Assembly: GCA_003523945.1 (NCBI GenBank)
Contig: DOFS01000194.1
Location: 1 to 13,734 of the forward strand
Direction of reading: 5' to 3'
Source of the DNA: Nitrospiraceae bacterium
Lineage (GTDB): Bacteria; Nitrospirota; Nitrospiria; Nitrospirales; UBA8639
Length of the DNA stretch: 13,734 nt
The notes under the pieces are model-generated. The model saw only the letters and a program-made list of their open reading frames with translations. It did not search any database and was not told the DNA's origin. Both the position numbers and the translations under genes were made by a program. Numbering within the stretch: the stretch's first letter is position 1; every line of letters starts with the position of its first letter. Below are positions 1 to 7,807 of the stretch, piece after piece.

Positions 1-82
1 AAGGGATAGCACATCCGGATAATCCCAATCCGAAAACCAATAGAATTGGCCACCCTAAGCTGACCATGAAGATCTTGATCAT
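1..82 (-). CDS. Lipoprotein, N-terminal fragment (cut by the window edge)
   Basis: Only the first 27 codons are visible; the gene continues past the left edge. Read from ATG at 80-82, the peptide starts MIKIFMVSLGWP, then has a hydrophobic stretch and a clear lipobox L21-S22-G23-C24, followed by AIP. This is a type II (lipoprotein) signal peptide, so the mature protein should be lipid-anchored at Cys24. An AGGA element lies about 8 bases upstream of the ATG. Met6 (65-67) is an alternative start but would shorten the positively charged n-region. The function cannot be told from this fragment. It lies about 285 bases downstream of the copper storage gene, beyond a strong hairpin, so it is probably a separate transcription unit. 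Confidence 0.65.
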   Translation of the reverse strand, partial: MIKIFMVSLGWPILLVFGLGLSGCAIP

Positions 83-316
83 TGTTATTTCCTACTTGAA
101 ACCCGTTGCGTTTTTTTGACAGTCTAGGAGATTCTTTCAGCGGTCGAAATGGATAACTTTGAAAATATGGCAAAATAAATATCCAATCGAATCTTCGATT
201 GAATCAGGTAGATCATCCTTCACAGTTTTTGGCCCATTCCAAGATACAGGTAGTGAATCAAATCCGGAAAATGGTCCAGATTGGGAAGGCTAATTGATTT
301 GGAAGGAAGGGATCAC
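83..316. other. AT-rich intergenic stretch with a palindrome
   Basis: No gene is seen here. The stretch is AT-rich and should hold the promoter of the lipoprotein gene at the left edge. A perfect inverted repeat (CAATCGAA, TC, TTCGATTG) sits at 184-201, about 100 bases upstream of that start codon. I could not place a convincing -35/-10 pair. Confidence 0.4.
184..201. repeat. 18-bp palindrome, possible operator
   Basis: Two 8-base arms, CAATCGAA and TTCGATTG, are exact reverse complements separated by TC. The symmetry and its place upstream of the lipoprotein start fit a dimeric regulator site. There is no flanking T-run, so a terminator is less likely. I do not recognise a known operator consensus. 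Confidence 0.3.
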
Positions 317-353
317 CTCATCGGGCATGCCTCTGGAGGCCTTGCCCGATGAG
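317..353 (-). terminator. Strong stem-loop just after the copper storage gene
   Basis: The arms CTCATCGGGCA (317-327) and TGCCCGATGAG (343-353) pair perfectly over 11 bases, and an inner GCCTC/GAGGC stem extends the hairpin. It begins 13 bases past the csp stop codon, the expected place for a terminator or a 3' stabilising hairpin. No U-tract follows in the minus direction, so it is not a textbook intrinsic terminator. Confidence 0.5.
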
Positions 354-366
354 TAGTCAACTAAGG

Positions 367-711
367 CTATCGCCCGGCGCCCACAGGTTGTTTTTTGGCT
401 CCTGCACCCATTTTGCGGCATTCTTCCGCGCAACGGCGACAGGCTTCCGCACAGCGTCGGCAATGCTCGTTGTCATGTTTCTCGCACTCCTTGGCACAGG
501 CGTCACAAATTATGGCGCAAATGTCGCAGAGTTCCGTACTGAATTGAGAATCTCGACTCATAAATGCCGTACAGGACCAACAGAGATCTGCGCAGTCAAT
601 GCATAGCCTGGCACAGTCAGGCATCTCACCCAAGCATTGATTTCCACATGATTCGCATTCCTGAGCACAACGCACACAGGCTTCCACACAAGATTGGTGT
701 TGATGTGCCAT
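367..711 (-). CDS. Cytosolic four-helix-bundle copper storage protein (Csp family)
   Basis: This 114-residue protein is built from Cys-rich helices with repeated CxxC and CxxxC spacing (for example C8, C12, C15, C19, C22). I count 21 cysteines plus several histidines near the start and around residues 80-85. This is the pattern of the Csp family, in which Cys residues line the core of a four-helix bundle and bind many Cu(I) ions. There is no signal peptide or Tat motif, so it should be cytosolic like Csp3 rather than exported like Csp1. The start is fixed by AAGGAGG upstream of ATG 709-711. It lies downstream of a copper ATPase gene and a small lipoprotein gene, which fits a role in buffering copper. 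The last ~15 residues (KKQPVGAGR end) look like a disordered tail. Confidence 0.9.
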   Translation of the reverse strand: MAHQHQSCVEACVRCAQECESCGNQCLGEMPDCARLCIDCADLCWSCTAFMSRDSQFSTELCDICAIICDACAKECEKHDNEHCRRCAEACRRCAEECRKMGAGAKKQPVGAGR

Positions 712-999
712 GAATCACTCCTCCTTTCCTGAGGCTGCCGGTCACGTCCTCATTGAAAAAAATAGAATAATACGGATTCCTATCCCCACGATAACTGGGT
801 GACTTCCCGAAGAAAACTATCGATAACCCTAGTTTGGGATTATAGTGCGATTAGGAAGAGAATTATTATAGAAGTGCGTGATCATTAACCCATAACACTG
901 AATCTCGAATACCCAATTAGCTTTTGCTCTTCCAACCTCGGTGTGTAGGCAATGCTGGAGGATGGCTCCACAACGGGATAGCCTCTTCGAAGGCAGGAA
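712..999 (-). promoter_or_regulatory. Intergenic region upstream of csp with candidate promoter
   Basis: This 288-base gap before the csp gene is AT-rich and has no supportable gene. On the minus strand a TATTAT hexamer (767-772) lies about 55 bases upstream of the csp ATG, preceded by a GGAT-AGGA-ATCC inverted repeat (775-786) in the -10/-35 spacer. A repeat placed there is where MerR-type regulators bind, but the sequence does not match the CueR consensus I know. Two further TATAAT-like hexamers lie further upstream, near 840 and 865, without clear -35 partners. A TATCGATA palindrome also lies near 820. Confidence 0.3.
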
Positions 1000-1329
1000 T
1001 TATGGAGTTTTCCTCTCTTCGGCATGAAGTGTCGCTAAGCCATCTAACTCTTCCGCGGCTCTGGTGTATTTCTCCACCAAATTCCGACAATGCATGACAA
1101 GACTGGACTGTTGGCCTTGCTTAGGCGTGTATTTTTCGTAGTAATCCCCCATTTGACGCATCTCCTCTGCCCGCATGCGAAGGTCACGGGCTTCCTCCTG
1201 ATACCAGGCAGTTAACCCCGCATGATCGTTTCGTTGCACCAGCTCTCTGGGAGGTAGGGAAGCACACCCCACTGTCAGAACAATCAATGCGGCTCCTACC
1301 AACTGTTGCAATTTTGATGTATGGAGCAT
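1000..1329 (-). CDS. Small coiled-coil lipoprotein of unknown function
   Basis: This is a 109-residue protein. Residues 1-21 form a signal peptide (hydrophobic QLVGAALIVLTVG) followed by Cys22, giving a TVGC lipobox acceptable for signal peptidase II. The mature part is mostly charged, heptad-like helix: a WYQEEARDLRMRAEEMRQMG segment, a short TPKQG break, and a second helix with HCRNLVEKYTRAAEELDGLA ending in HAEE. That suggests a helical hairpin held at the membrane. The start is secure, with AGGAGG five bases before ATG 1327-1329. The gene begins 65 bases after the GH65 fusion stop with no clear terminator between them, so co-transcription is possible. I recognise the general type of small envelope lipoprotein but no assigned function. 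Confidence 0.7.
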   Translation of the reverse strand: MLHTSKLQQLVGAALIVLTVGCASLPPRELVQRNDHAGLTAWYQEEARDLRMRAEEMRQMGDYYEKYTPKQGQQSSLVMHCRNLVEKYTRAAEELDGLATLHAEERKTP

Positions 1330-1394
1330 ACTGACCTCCTGTGGTTAAGAGAATATAAAGCTTCCACAAAATTTTTCCGCACACGAAGAATAGG

Positions 1395-4300
1395 TCATAA
1401 ATTTTTTGCAGGCTTCTTTTTTAATTGAAACACACGGGTCGTTCCGCTCACGAAGGTTTCGATCATGTCGTTAATGCACAGGGCTATTGGGGCCGAACCT
1501 CGATCCCGCCCACGCACGGTGAGGGAGTCGTGCGTCAGTTGTAAATCGAGTGTTTGTCCCCGATAGCGAATCCGCGTATCCAAGCGTTCGATTTCTTGAG
1601 GCAATTCGGGATTAAGCCGCAGGACATCGCTTTTAATCTCAATGCCCGTTGAGACGCGCTGTACGAGATCGACCGTGCCCGCCATGGCGCCAAGGTGAAT
1701 GCCTTCAGCCGTGGTGCCCTGTTGAATATCGTTCACATCGCTCTGCAGCGCCTCGGCAAAGAGGTTCATGGCGCGCGGCCGGTCGGAGCGGGCGAGCACC
1801 CAGGCACACACCACACGGCAGAGCGTGGAGCCGTGAGACAAGCGGCCGGCGTAATAGGCGACGTTGCGGGGAATCGTTTGATATTCGAACGGATAATCCA
1901 GCCGGGCGAACAGTTCGCCCAGTTCCTCGGCGGAAAACAGGTAAAACAACATGAGCACGTCGGCTTGTTTGGCAAGCTTGTAATGATTGGGGCTGTCATG
2001 CTCCGCCTCGAGAATGAGGTCGAGCCGCTGAATGTTCTCGTACCGCGCTTGATAGTCCTCCCAATCGAATTCGCGCAAGGTTTCATACCCTTCGAACTGA
2101 CTGATGATTCCGTCATCATGAAACGGCAGATACATCCTACGGCTGATGTCCTCCCAACGGGTGAGTTCTTCCTTCGACAACCCCAGTTGTGTCGTGAGTT
2201 CGGCACGGCGCATGTCCGAAAGGAGGGCGAGCACTTCCAGTGCCCGACACAGCACCCACACCGCCATCAAGTTGGTATAGGCGTTATTGTTGAGGCCGGG
2301 CGTTGCGGAATTCGGATAGCTGTCATGGAACTCGTCCGGACCCATGACGCCGTGGATTTCATAGCGCCCGCGGGCGTCATTCAAGGTCGCGATGCTTGAC
2401 CAGAATCGGGCAATGTCGAGGATCATTTCGGCCCCGTAGGATTGCAGAAATTCGAGGTCGTTGGTGACCTGAAAGTATTGCCAGACGTTGTACGCAATGG
2501 CACTGCCCACGTGGCGCTGCAAGTACGTATTGTCCCGCATCCATCGATGAGAACGAGCATTCAGGTTAAAGGTCTGCGTTTCTTCTCGGCCGTTACTGCC
2601 GCTTTGCCAAGGAAACATGGCGCCCTTGTAGCCGGCGTGTTGGGCGGCTGCACGAGCCTCACCCAGGCGTCGATACCGATACATCAACAGCGAGCGGGTG
2701 ATTTCCGGCATGCGATAGTTAAAGAAGGGGAAGATAAACAATTCATCCCAGAAAATATGGCCTTGGTAGGCCTCCCCGGTCCAGCCACGCGGGGGTACGC
2801 CGATATCGAGTCCGATGGAATTGGGTGAAACCGTCTGCAGCAGATGAAACATGTTCAATCGAAGCAGCATGGGGACATTCAATGTAAACCCGGAGGCGGC
2901 AGGCTGGAGATGCACATCGAAATGGCGCCACAAGTGCTTCCAGGCCAGGATATGATCAGCCATGACCATGTCGAAAGATTTCGCCCGTGCTATGGCCTTT
3001 CGCGCCTCAAGCCCACACTCAGAAATAGCGTAATCCCGGGAAGTATAGAGAGCGACCAGCTTCTCCACCACAAACGGCTTTCCTTTGTGAAGTTCCATCT
3101 CCAGCTCTTGTCCAATATATCCCGGTTCTTGAATCATTCGACGTTCCACCTCAAGATGTTGTCCGTCGAGGAATGCTTGTGTACGCGCCGCTTGTGCGAC
3201 ATGGAGATGTGACTGGCAGGTGCGCACGAGCAGATAGACGATGTCTTTCCCCACGATCTCCTCTGCTAGCGGTTCCAGGTGTGTGTTGTTGAATTTTCGA
3301 TACAACTTTGCACCGGCATTGACCACACGCCCGTCAATCGCCGAACGAACCGTGACGTGTCCGGACCAATTCTCGGGTGTCAGTTCCACACTCAACGCTC
3401 CCAGGTGCATGTCGCGCATCGAGATGAGGCGTCGCTCCTGCAAACGACTACGCCGCCCGAGCTCGTCCTCGAAGCGTATCGTCCGCAGGAGCATGCCGTG
3501 CCGGAGATCAAGTTCCTGGCGGTAGGCCAGAATCCGCACCGCCTTCAAATCGAACCACGGTTGATCGGCGAGACGGAATTCCAGCACCAACCAGTTCGGA
3601 AAGTTGACGAGATCCTCATTTTCGACTATCAAACCCGCAATGGTGGTGCGCAGGCGATTGTAGCCGCCGCCAAGGTAGGTTCCCGGATAGTGCACGCCAT
3701 CCGCCACGGCCCATGGTGCGGCCCCCCGTGAAGCGAAATACCCATTCCCCAGTGCACATAAGGCTTCGCGGGTTCCCTCTTCAGACGGATGAAATCCTTC
3801 GAATACGAGAGACCAGGCAGAAGGGGGCTCGACCGATACGTGAACTTGCGCCAGATTGGTGACCACGACATCGGCACCGGCCTCGTGAAGTGCCTGCGGA
3901 TGCCCGCTTCGATCGACGCCGATGACGCAGCTGAATTTTCCCGCGCGGCCCGCCTCGACTCCGGCGATTGCATCTTCCACCACAACCGATCGGGAAGGCT
4001 CCACGCCGAGACGCCGGGCTCCCTCTAGAAAAGCATCCGGTGCCGGTTTCCCTTTTAGTTGGAGATGGGTGAGGTCTCTGCCGTCAACCCGCGTGTCGAA
4101 GAGTTGGGCGATGCCGGCAGCTTCAAGGACGGCTGCGCAGTTGTTGCTGGAGGATACGACGGCGGTCTTAATTCCTTGGGCCCGAAGCGTCCGCACCAAT
4201 GTGATGGCCGCTTCATACGACTCGATGCCGTGCTGCTGTAGATGTTCCAGAAAATATTGGTCTTTGCGATTGCCAAGCGCGCTGATGGTGTGGGCTTCGG

Positions 4301-4592
4301 GGTCATCTTCGGGCGTGCCATGAGGAAGCGTCATCCCGCGCGACGCAAGGAAGGCCGTCACCCCGTCATAGCGCGGCTTGCCGTCGACATAGCGTCGGTA
4401 GTCAACATTAATGTCAAAGGGAACGAATGGTTCGCCCGTCTCTGTCGCCCGTTGCTCGAGAAACCCGTCGAACAGCCTTTTCCAGGCCTGGGCATGGACG
4501 CTGGCGGTTTTCGTCAGGACTCCGTCGAGGTCGAACAGAACCGCGTCGTAGTCCCGTGGGGAGAGAGTAATGATGGAGCATAGACAAGTCAT
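1395..4592 (-). CDS. Fused beta-phosphoglucomutase-like HAD domain and GH65 disaccharide phosphorylase
   Basis: The protein has 1065 residues from ATG 4590-4592; the frame is open to GTG 4637, but the HAD fold starts just after the ATG and AAGGA lies upstream. Residues 13 to ~245 are a beta-phosphoglucomutase-like HAD: FDLDGV with nucleophile D21 and acid/base D23, a VVSSSNN motif II, KGKPAPD with the motif III Lys, and VVVEDA motif IV. From ~265 to the end is a GH65 domain: GNGYFASRG, IFWDELFIFPF, FPWQSGSNG, NNNAYTN and a HGSTL phosphate-binding loop. E754 in GVMGPDEFH is the likely general acid. GH65 phosphorylases invert, giving beta-glucose 1-phosphate from trehalose, maltose, kojibiose or nigerose; the HAD domain would turn this into glucose 6-phosphate. 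The exact disaccharide cannot be read from sequence; trehalose or kojibiose is my guess. It lies 111 bases after the copper ATPase. Confidence 0.88.
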   Translation of the reverse strand: MTCLCSIITLSPRDYDAVLFDLDGVLTKTASVHAQAWKRLFDGFLEQRATETGEPFVPFDINVDYRRYVDGKPRYDGVTAFLASRGMTLPHGTPEDDPEAHTISALGNRKDQYFLEHLQQHGIESYEAAITLVRTLRAQGIKTAVVSSSNNCAAVLEAAGIAQLFDTRVDGRDLTHLQLKGKPAPDAFLEGARRLGVEPSRSVVVEDAIAGVEAGRAGKFSCVIGVDRSGHPQALHEAGADVVVTNLAQVHVSVEPPSAWSLVFEGFHPSEEGTREALCALGNGYFASRGAAPWAVADGVHYPGTYLGGGYNRLRTTIAGLIVENEDLVNFPNWLVLEFRLADQPWFDLKAVRILAYRQELDLRHGMLLRTIRFEDELGRRSRLQERRLISMRDMHLGALSVELTPENWSGHVTVRSAIDGRVVNAGAKLYRKFNNTHLEPLAEEIVGKDIVYLLVRTCQSHLHVAQAARTQAFLDGQHLEVERRMIQEPGYIGQELEMELHKGKPFVVEKLVALYTSRDYAISECGLEARKAIARAKSFDMVMADHILAWKHLWRHFDVHLQPAASGFTLNVPMLLRLNMFHLLQTVSPNSIGLDIGVPPRGWTGEAYQGHIFWDELFIFPFFNYRMPEITRSLLMYRYRRLGEARAAAQHAGYKGAMFPWQSGSNGREETQTFNLNARSHRWMRDNTYLQRHVGSAIAYNVWQYFQVTNDLEFLQSYGAEMILDIARFWSSIATLNDARGRYEIHGVMGPDEFHDSYPNSATPGLNNNAYTNLMAVWVLCRALEVLALLSDMRRAELTTQLGLSKEELTRWEDISRRMYLPFHDDGIISQFEGYETLREFDWEDYQARYENIQRLDLILEAEHDSPNHYKLAKQADVLMLFYLFSAEELGELFARLDYPFEYQTIPRNVAYYAGRLSHGSTLCRVVCAWVLARSDRPRAMNLFAEALQSDVNDIQQGTTAEGIHLGAMAGTVDLVQRVSTGIEIKSDVLRLNPELPQEIERLDTRIRYRGQTLDLQLTHDSLTVRGRDRGSAPIALCINDMIETFVSGTTRVFQLKKKPAKNL

Positions 4593-4703
4593 GACCCAGT
4601 CAGTCCTTGTGCAGGTGAGTGTGGCGGCACATCCCACGCAAAGGACAATGCCTATGGTTAAGGCTCAGAACCCAGATGACCAGCATCAATTCCTCGCGAA
4701 TGT

Positions 4704-6707
4704 TTATGTCCTGATCCTCAGCAATCGGGCGTTGATGGCTACAATCACCGTGCTCGCCGACATCAGCACCGCGCCCATCGCAGGGGTGAGCAGCACGCCC
4801 CATGCATACAGCGCGCCGGCGGCCAGCGGAATGGCGAAGGTGTTATACCCCGTGGCCCAAAGCAGGTTCTGAATCATCTTTCGATATGTGGCGCGGGAAA
4901 GCGTGAGAATGGCCACGACATCCAATGGATTGCTTCGCACCAGGATCACGTCGGCGGTTTCGACCGCCACATCCGAGCCTGCGCCAATGGCGATGCCCAA
5001 ATCAGCCTGCGCCAACGCCGGGGCATCGTTCACGCCATCGCCGGTCATGGCCACCAACACCCCCCGGGATTGGACTTCTTTCACTTTGGCGGCTTTGTCC
5101 TGGGGGAGAACTTCAGCGAAGTACTCATCCAGTCCGACCTGGTCCGAGACCCATTTGGCTACCGCGGTGTTGTCGCCGGTGAGCATCATGCAACGAATAT
5201 TCAGTGCCTTGAGCTCAGCGAGAGCCTGCTTCGCCTCCGGCCGGACGATATCGGCCAGGGCAATCGCGCCTTTCAATGCTCCGTCAACCAGGACAAACAC
5301 CACCGTCTTGCCTTGTATCTGCAATTGCTCCACGCGTGTGTCGGTCATCGCAATGTTCTGTTCGCGCAGGAAGCCCGGGCTCACCACTTTGATGTCTTTG
5401 CCCTCGACCCGGCCTTCAGCGCCCTTGCCCGGAATGCCTTTGAAGCTTTCCACGGGCGACTTGTGTTCGGAAGAAGCGGCAATAGCCTTGGCAATGGGAT
5501 GCTCGGAATTGGCATCCACCGAGGCCGCATACCTGCGTAGTGTTTCTTCGTCGATGTCCTGCGCAAGCAGGAGGGTGTCGGTCACGCCAAAACGTCCTTC
5601 AGTGAGCGTGCCGGTCTTGTCGAAAATGATGGCCTGCAATTTCCGAGCACCTTCGAACGCCGTGCGATTGCGAATCATCAGCCCATTGCTCGCGGCGAGG
5701 GCCGTCGAGACGGCTACCACCAGCGGTACGGCAAGACCCAGGGCATGCGGACAGGCGATGACCATGACGGTCACGGCGCGTTCGATCGCAAAGGCAAAAT
5801 CCCGGTTCATGACGATCAACCAAATGACTAAAGTCAGCACGCCTCCACCCAGGGCAATGATGGTCAGCCACAGCGCGGCGGTGTTGGCGAGATCCTGGGT
5901 CTTCGATTTGCTTTCCTGAGCCTGTTTAACCAGGTCGATGACCTGCGAGAGGAACGAATCGTTGCCGGTGCCTTTGACTTCGATGGTCAGCGAACCCTCG
6001 CCGTTGATGGCGCCGCCGATGACCTTGCCGCCCGTTTTTTTCGTGACCGGGGTTGATTCCCCGGTGAGCATGGCTTCATTGACCGAGCTTTCTCCTTCCA
6101 CGATGACCCCGTCGGCGGGGATCTTTTCGCCCGGTTTGATCAGGACTTTGTCATTCACCGCCAGTTCGCTCAGCGGCACGTCCTGCATGCTACCGTCGGA
6201 CATGAGTTTGTGGGCGTCGGATGGCATGAGTTTCGCCAACTCCTCCAGAGCCTTTGAAGCGCCCATCACGGATTTCATTTCAATCCAATGCCCGAGCAAC
6301 ATGATGTCCACGAGGGTAGCCAGCTCCCAAAAGAACATCTTGCCGGTCAGACCAAACACCACGGCGCTGCTGTAAAGGTACGCGGTGGCGATCGCGATCG
6401 CGATGAGTGTCATCATTCCCGGCGTGCGGGACGTCAACTCATCGACCAACCCTTTGAGGAATGGCCAGCCGCCATACCAAAAGACGGCGGAAGAAAAACC
6501 GAAAAGGATATAAACGTCGCCGGAAAAACTGATCGCCTCCCTCAGACCCACCAATTTTTGAAGCATTGGGGAGAGGACGAGGATCGGCAGGGTCAAGACC
6601 AGTGAGATCCAGAACCGTTTGCGGAAATCCGCCGCCATGTGCGCGTGATGATCAGTGTGGTCAGAACCCGTGTGCGACATTTGAGCGGCGGGTTTGTCTT
6701 TATTCAT
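4704..6707 (-). CDS. copB: CopB-like copper-exporting P1B-type ATPase
   Basis: This 667-residue ATP-driven metal pump sits in the inner membrane. The N-terminus lacks HMA domains but has five His in residues 12-23. Eight membrane segments are expected. Seen in order: TGES in the actuator domain, CPH (C319-P320-H321) in the transport helix, phosphorylation site D363 in DKTGTLTEG, SEHPIAKA in the nucleotide-binding domain, and TGDGVNDAP. The last helices carry GYNTFAIPLAAG and MSASTVIVAINA. CPH instead of CPC, a His-rich start and these C-terminal signatures mark the P1B-3 (CopB) group, reported to export Cu(II), Cu(I) or Ag(I). AAGGAA lies upstream of ATG 6705-6707. Its neighbours include a YHS protein and a Csp copper store, which supports copper as the substrate. 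The gene appears intact. Confidence 0.92.
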   Translation of the reverse strand: MNKDKPAAQMSHTGSDHTDHHAHMAADFRKRFWISLVLTLPILVLSPMLQKLVGLREAISFSGDVYILFGFSSAVFWYGGWPFLKGLVDELTSRTPGMMTLIAIAIATAYLYSSAVVFGLTGKMFFWELATLVDIMLLGHWIEMKSVMGASKALEELAKLMPSDAHKLMSDGSMQDVPLSELAVNDKVLIKPGEKIPADGVIVEGESSVNEAMLTGESTPVTKKTGGKVIGGAINGEGSLTIEVKGTGNDSFLSQVIDLVKQAQESKSKTQDLANTAALWLTIIALGGGVLTLVIWLIVMNRDFAFAIERAVTVMVIACPHALGLAVPLVVAVSTALAASNGLMIRNRTAFEGARKLQAIIFDKTGTLTEGRFGVTDTLLLAQDIDEETLRRYAASVDANSEHPIAKAIAASSEHKSPVESFKGIPGKGAEGRVEGKDIKVVSPGFLREQNIAMTDTRVEQLQIQGKTVVFVLVDGALKGAIALADIVRPEAKQALAELKALNIRCMMLTGDNTAVAKWVSDQVGLDEYFAEVLPQDKAAKVKEVQSRGVLVAMTGDGVNDAPALAQADLGIAIGAGSDVAVETADVILVRSNPLDVVAILTLSRATYRKMIQNLLWATGYNTFAIPLAAGALYAWGVLLTPAMGAVLMSASTVIVAINARLLRIRT

Positions 6708-7164
6708 TTTGGTGTTCCTTGTTTATGACTCCAAGACGCATGGGGTTTCCGTTGGTCAGTTGCCGATATCCAGAATCATGCAGGTGATTGCGGTCGTTCC
6801 GTCAATCAGATCATTGCTGCCGCAGGATTCGTGCGTCTTCCAGTGGGATCGCAACCCCGACACGCCGGCTAGCATCAGGCTGATCGTTATCATCCGCGGC
6901 AGCACTGCCACCATCCCTCCCATCGAAGTGACTGACACTCCGGTGGCGAATACCAACGTGCTGGCGCCTCCGGCTGCCAAAGCCAGCACACGACGTCGCC
7001 CTTGTATACATAGAGGGGAGGTACCGGCCCCGATGATATGTGGAACCAATCATCCTTAGGCATCATGAAAACCGTTGAATTCAATATCATAAGGTTGCCG
7101 CCGGTATCCCACGAGTCAGGGTAGTCAGGGTACACCTAGGTTTCCGCGACACGATTTCAAAAAT
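6708..7164. other. Gap with no convincing gene; possible decayed ORF
   Basis: This 457-base stretch lies between the copper ATPase and the 163-residue unknown. Several overlapping frames are open on both strands, none with a good start and ribosome site. The best minus-strand frame (about 6756-7049) would need a TTG start. It reads through a hydrophobic part (LALAAGGASTLVFATGVSV) to an end containing SHWKTHESCG. Another minus frame upstream gives a peptide ending PPLYVYKGDVVCWLW, which faintly recalls a cupredoxin strand, and then stops. This may be a frameshifted remnant, but I cannot name a family. The promoter of the ATPase gene probably lies here. Confidence 0.3.
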
Positions 7165-7656
7165 TCAAGAACTTTTCCATTGCCTTTCATGGGCGCCCAA
7201 CACGGAAAGTCTTTCCTTCATTTCATTGAGACATTGCACTTCACATTCATCGATGGGTTGATCGAAGTCAAAACGGTGTAAGATCTTGATCCTCAATTCC
7301 ACATCCGGTCTGTTCCCTCTCTCACGGCTGTAACCAATTGCACTTTGGTAAATCGAAATCTTGTAGCGAGAGGAACGTTTTTCTTCAGGAATAATCCATA
7401 GAGCGATTCTGTGAAGGTCTAGATAAATCAATTTACATTTGTCACATCCAGGGACAGGATGATCCTCTTTGAGGTGGGTGCCGTAAAGCACTAAATTGAA
7501 TCCAACCGATAACGGCTTGTCCTCTTTTACCGGAATTTGTTCAGGCAACACTTCCCAACAGACGCGATGATTGTTGACGAGAACCTGTAATTCTTCCAGT
7601 ATTGCGTTGCCGGTTGAGGTCAATTTGGATCTTGGGCTGGTTTCAGAATTTTTCAT
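7165..7656 (-). CDS. Conserved-looking protein of unknown function with a CxxC motif
   Basis: This 163-residue soluble protein has no signal peptide or membrane segment. The first ~25 residues are polar. The middle has a PGCDKCKLIYLDLHRIALWI segment (from about residue 69) in which a CxxC pair precedes an amphipathic helix. The C-terminal third has RPDVELRIKILHR and a DECEVQCLNEM segment with two more cysteines. Four Cys in two pairs could bind a metal, but that is inference. The start is supported by GGAAGGTGG just upstream of ATG 7654-7656. It lies 151 bases after the YHS gene and before the copper ATPase, all on one strand, so a link to metal handling is possible but unproven. I do not recognise the family. 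Confidence 0.65.
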   Translation of the reverse strand: MKNSETSPRSKLTSTGNAILEELQVLVNNHRVCWEVLPEQIPVKEDKPLSVGFNLVLYGTHLKEDHPVPGCDKCKLIYLDLHRIALWIIPEEKRSSRYKISIYQSAIGYSRERGNRPDVELRIKILHRFDFDQPIDECEVQCLNEMKERLSVLGAHERQWKSS

Positions 7657-7807
7657 GCACCACCTTCCTTCGCTTAGCTCATCCTGCCTCCTAGATCAGC
7701 TAGATAGTAATCTACATTAAGAACATTTGGCACCATAACGTAGCCGCTTCTTGTATCCCCTTCGTCATGAATTATCTCAGCTTTCGCAGGGAGGCCAAAG
7801 CTAGCTC
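7657..7807 (-). other. Short gap between the YHS gene and the unknown gene
   Basis: No separate gene is supported. A frame offset by -1 from the YHS gene stays open from the A8 run at the YHS stop down to a TAA at 7674-7676. The region also holds the ribosome binding site of the next gene. Confidence 0.35.

Noticed and set aside
349..606. Plus-strand open frame over the csp gene
   Set aside because: It is antisense to a clear Cys-rich protein with a good ribosome site, and its own translation shows no family features.
1649..4583. Several plus-strand open frames of 60-234 codons over the GH65 fusion
   Set aside because: They mirror the GC-rich third positions of the real gene on the other strand; none has recognisable motifs.
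4888..5919. 343-codon plus-strand open frame over the copper ATPase
   Set aside because: It lies wholly opposite the ATPase, whose catalytic motifs are all intact; the product is low-complexity Ser/Thr/Ala-rich.
6694..7059. 121-codon plus-strand open frame upstream of the copper ATPase
   Set aside because: It overlaps the ATPase start on the other strand, has no ribosome site and no recognisable domain.
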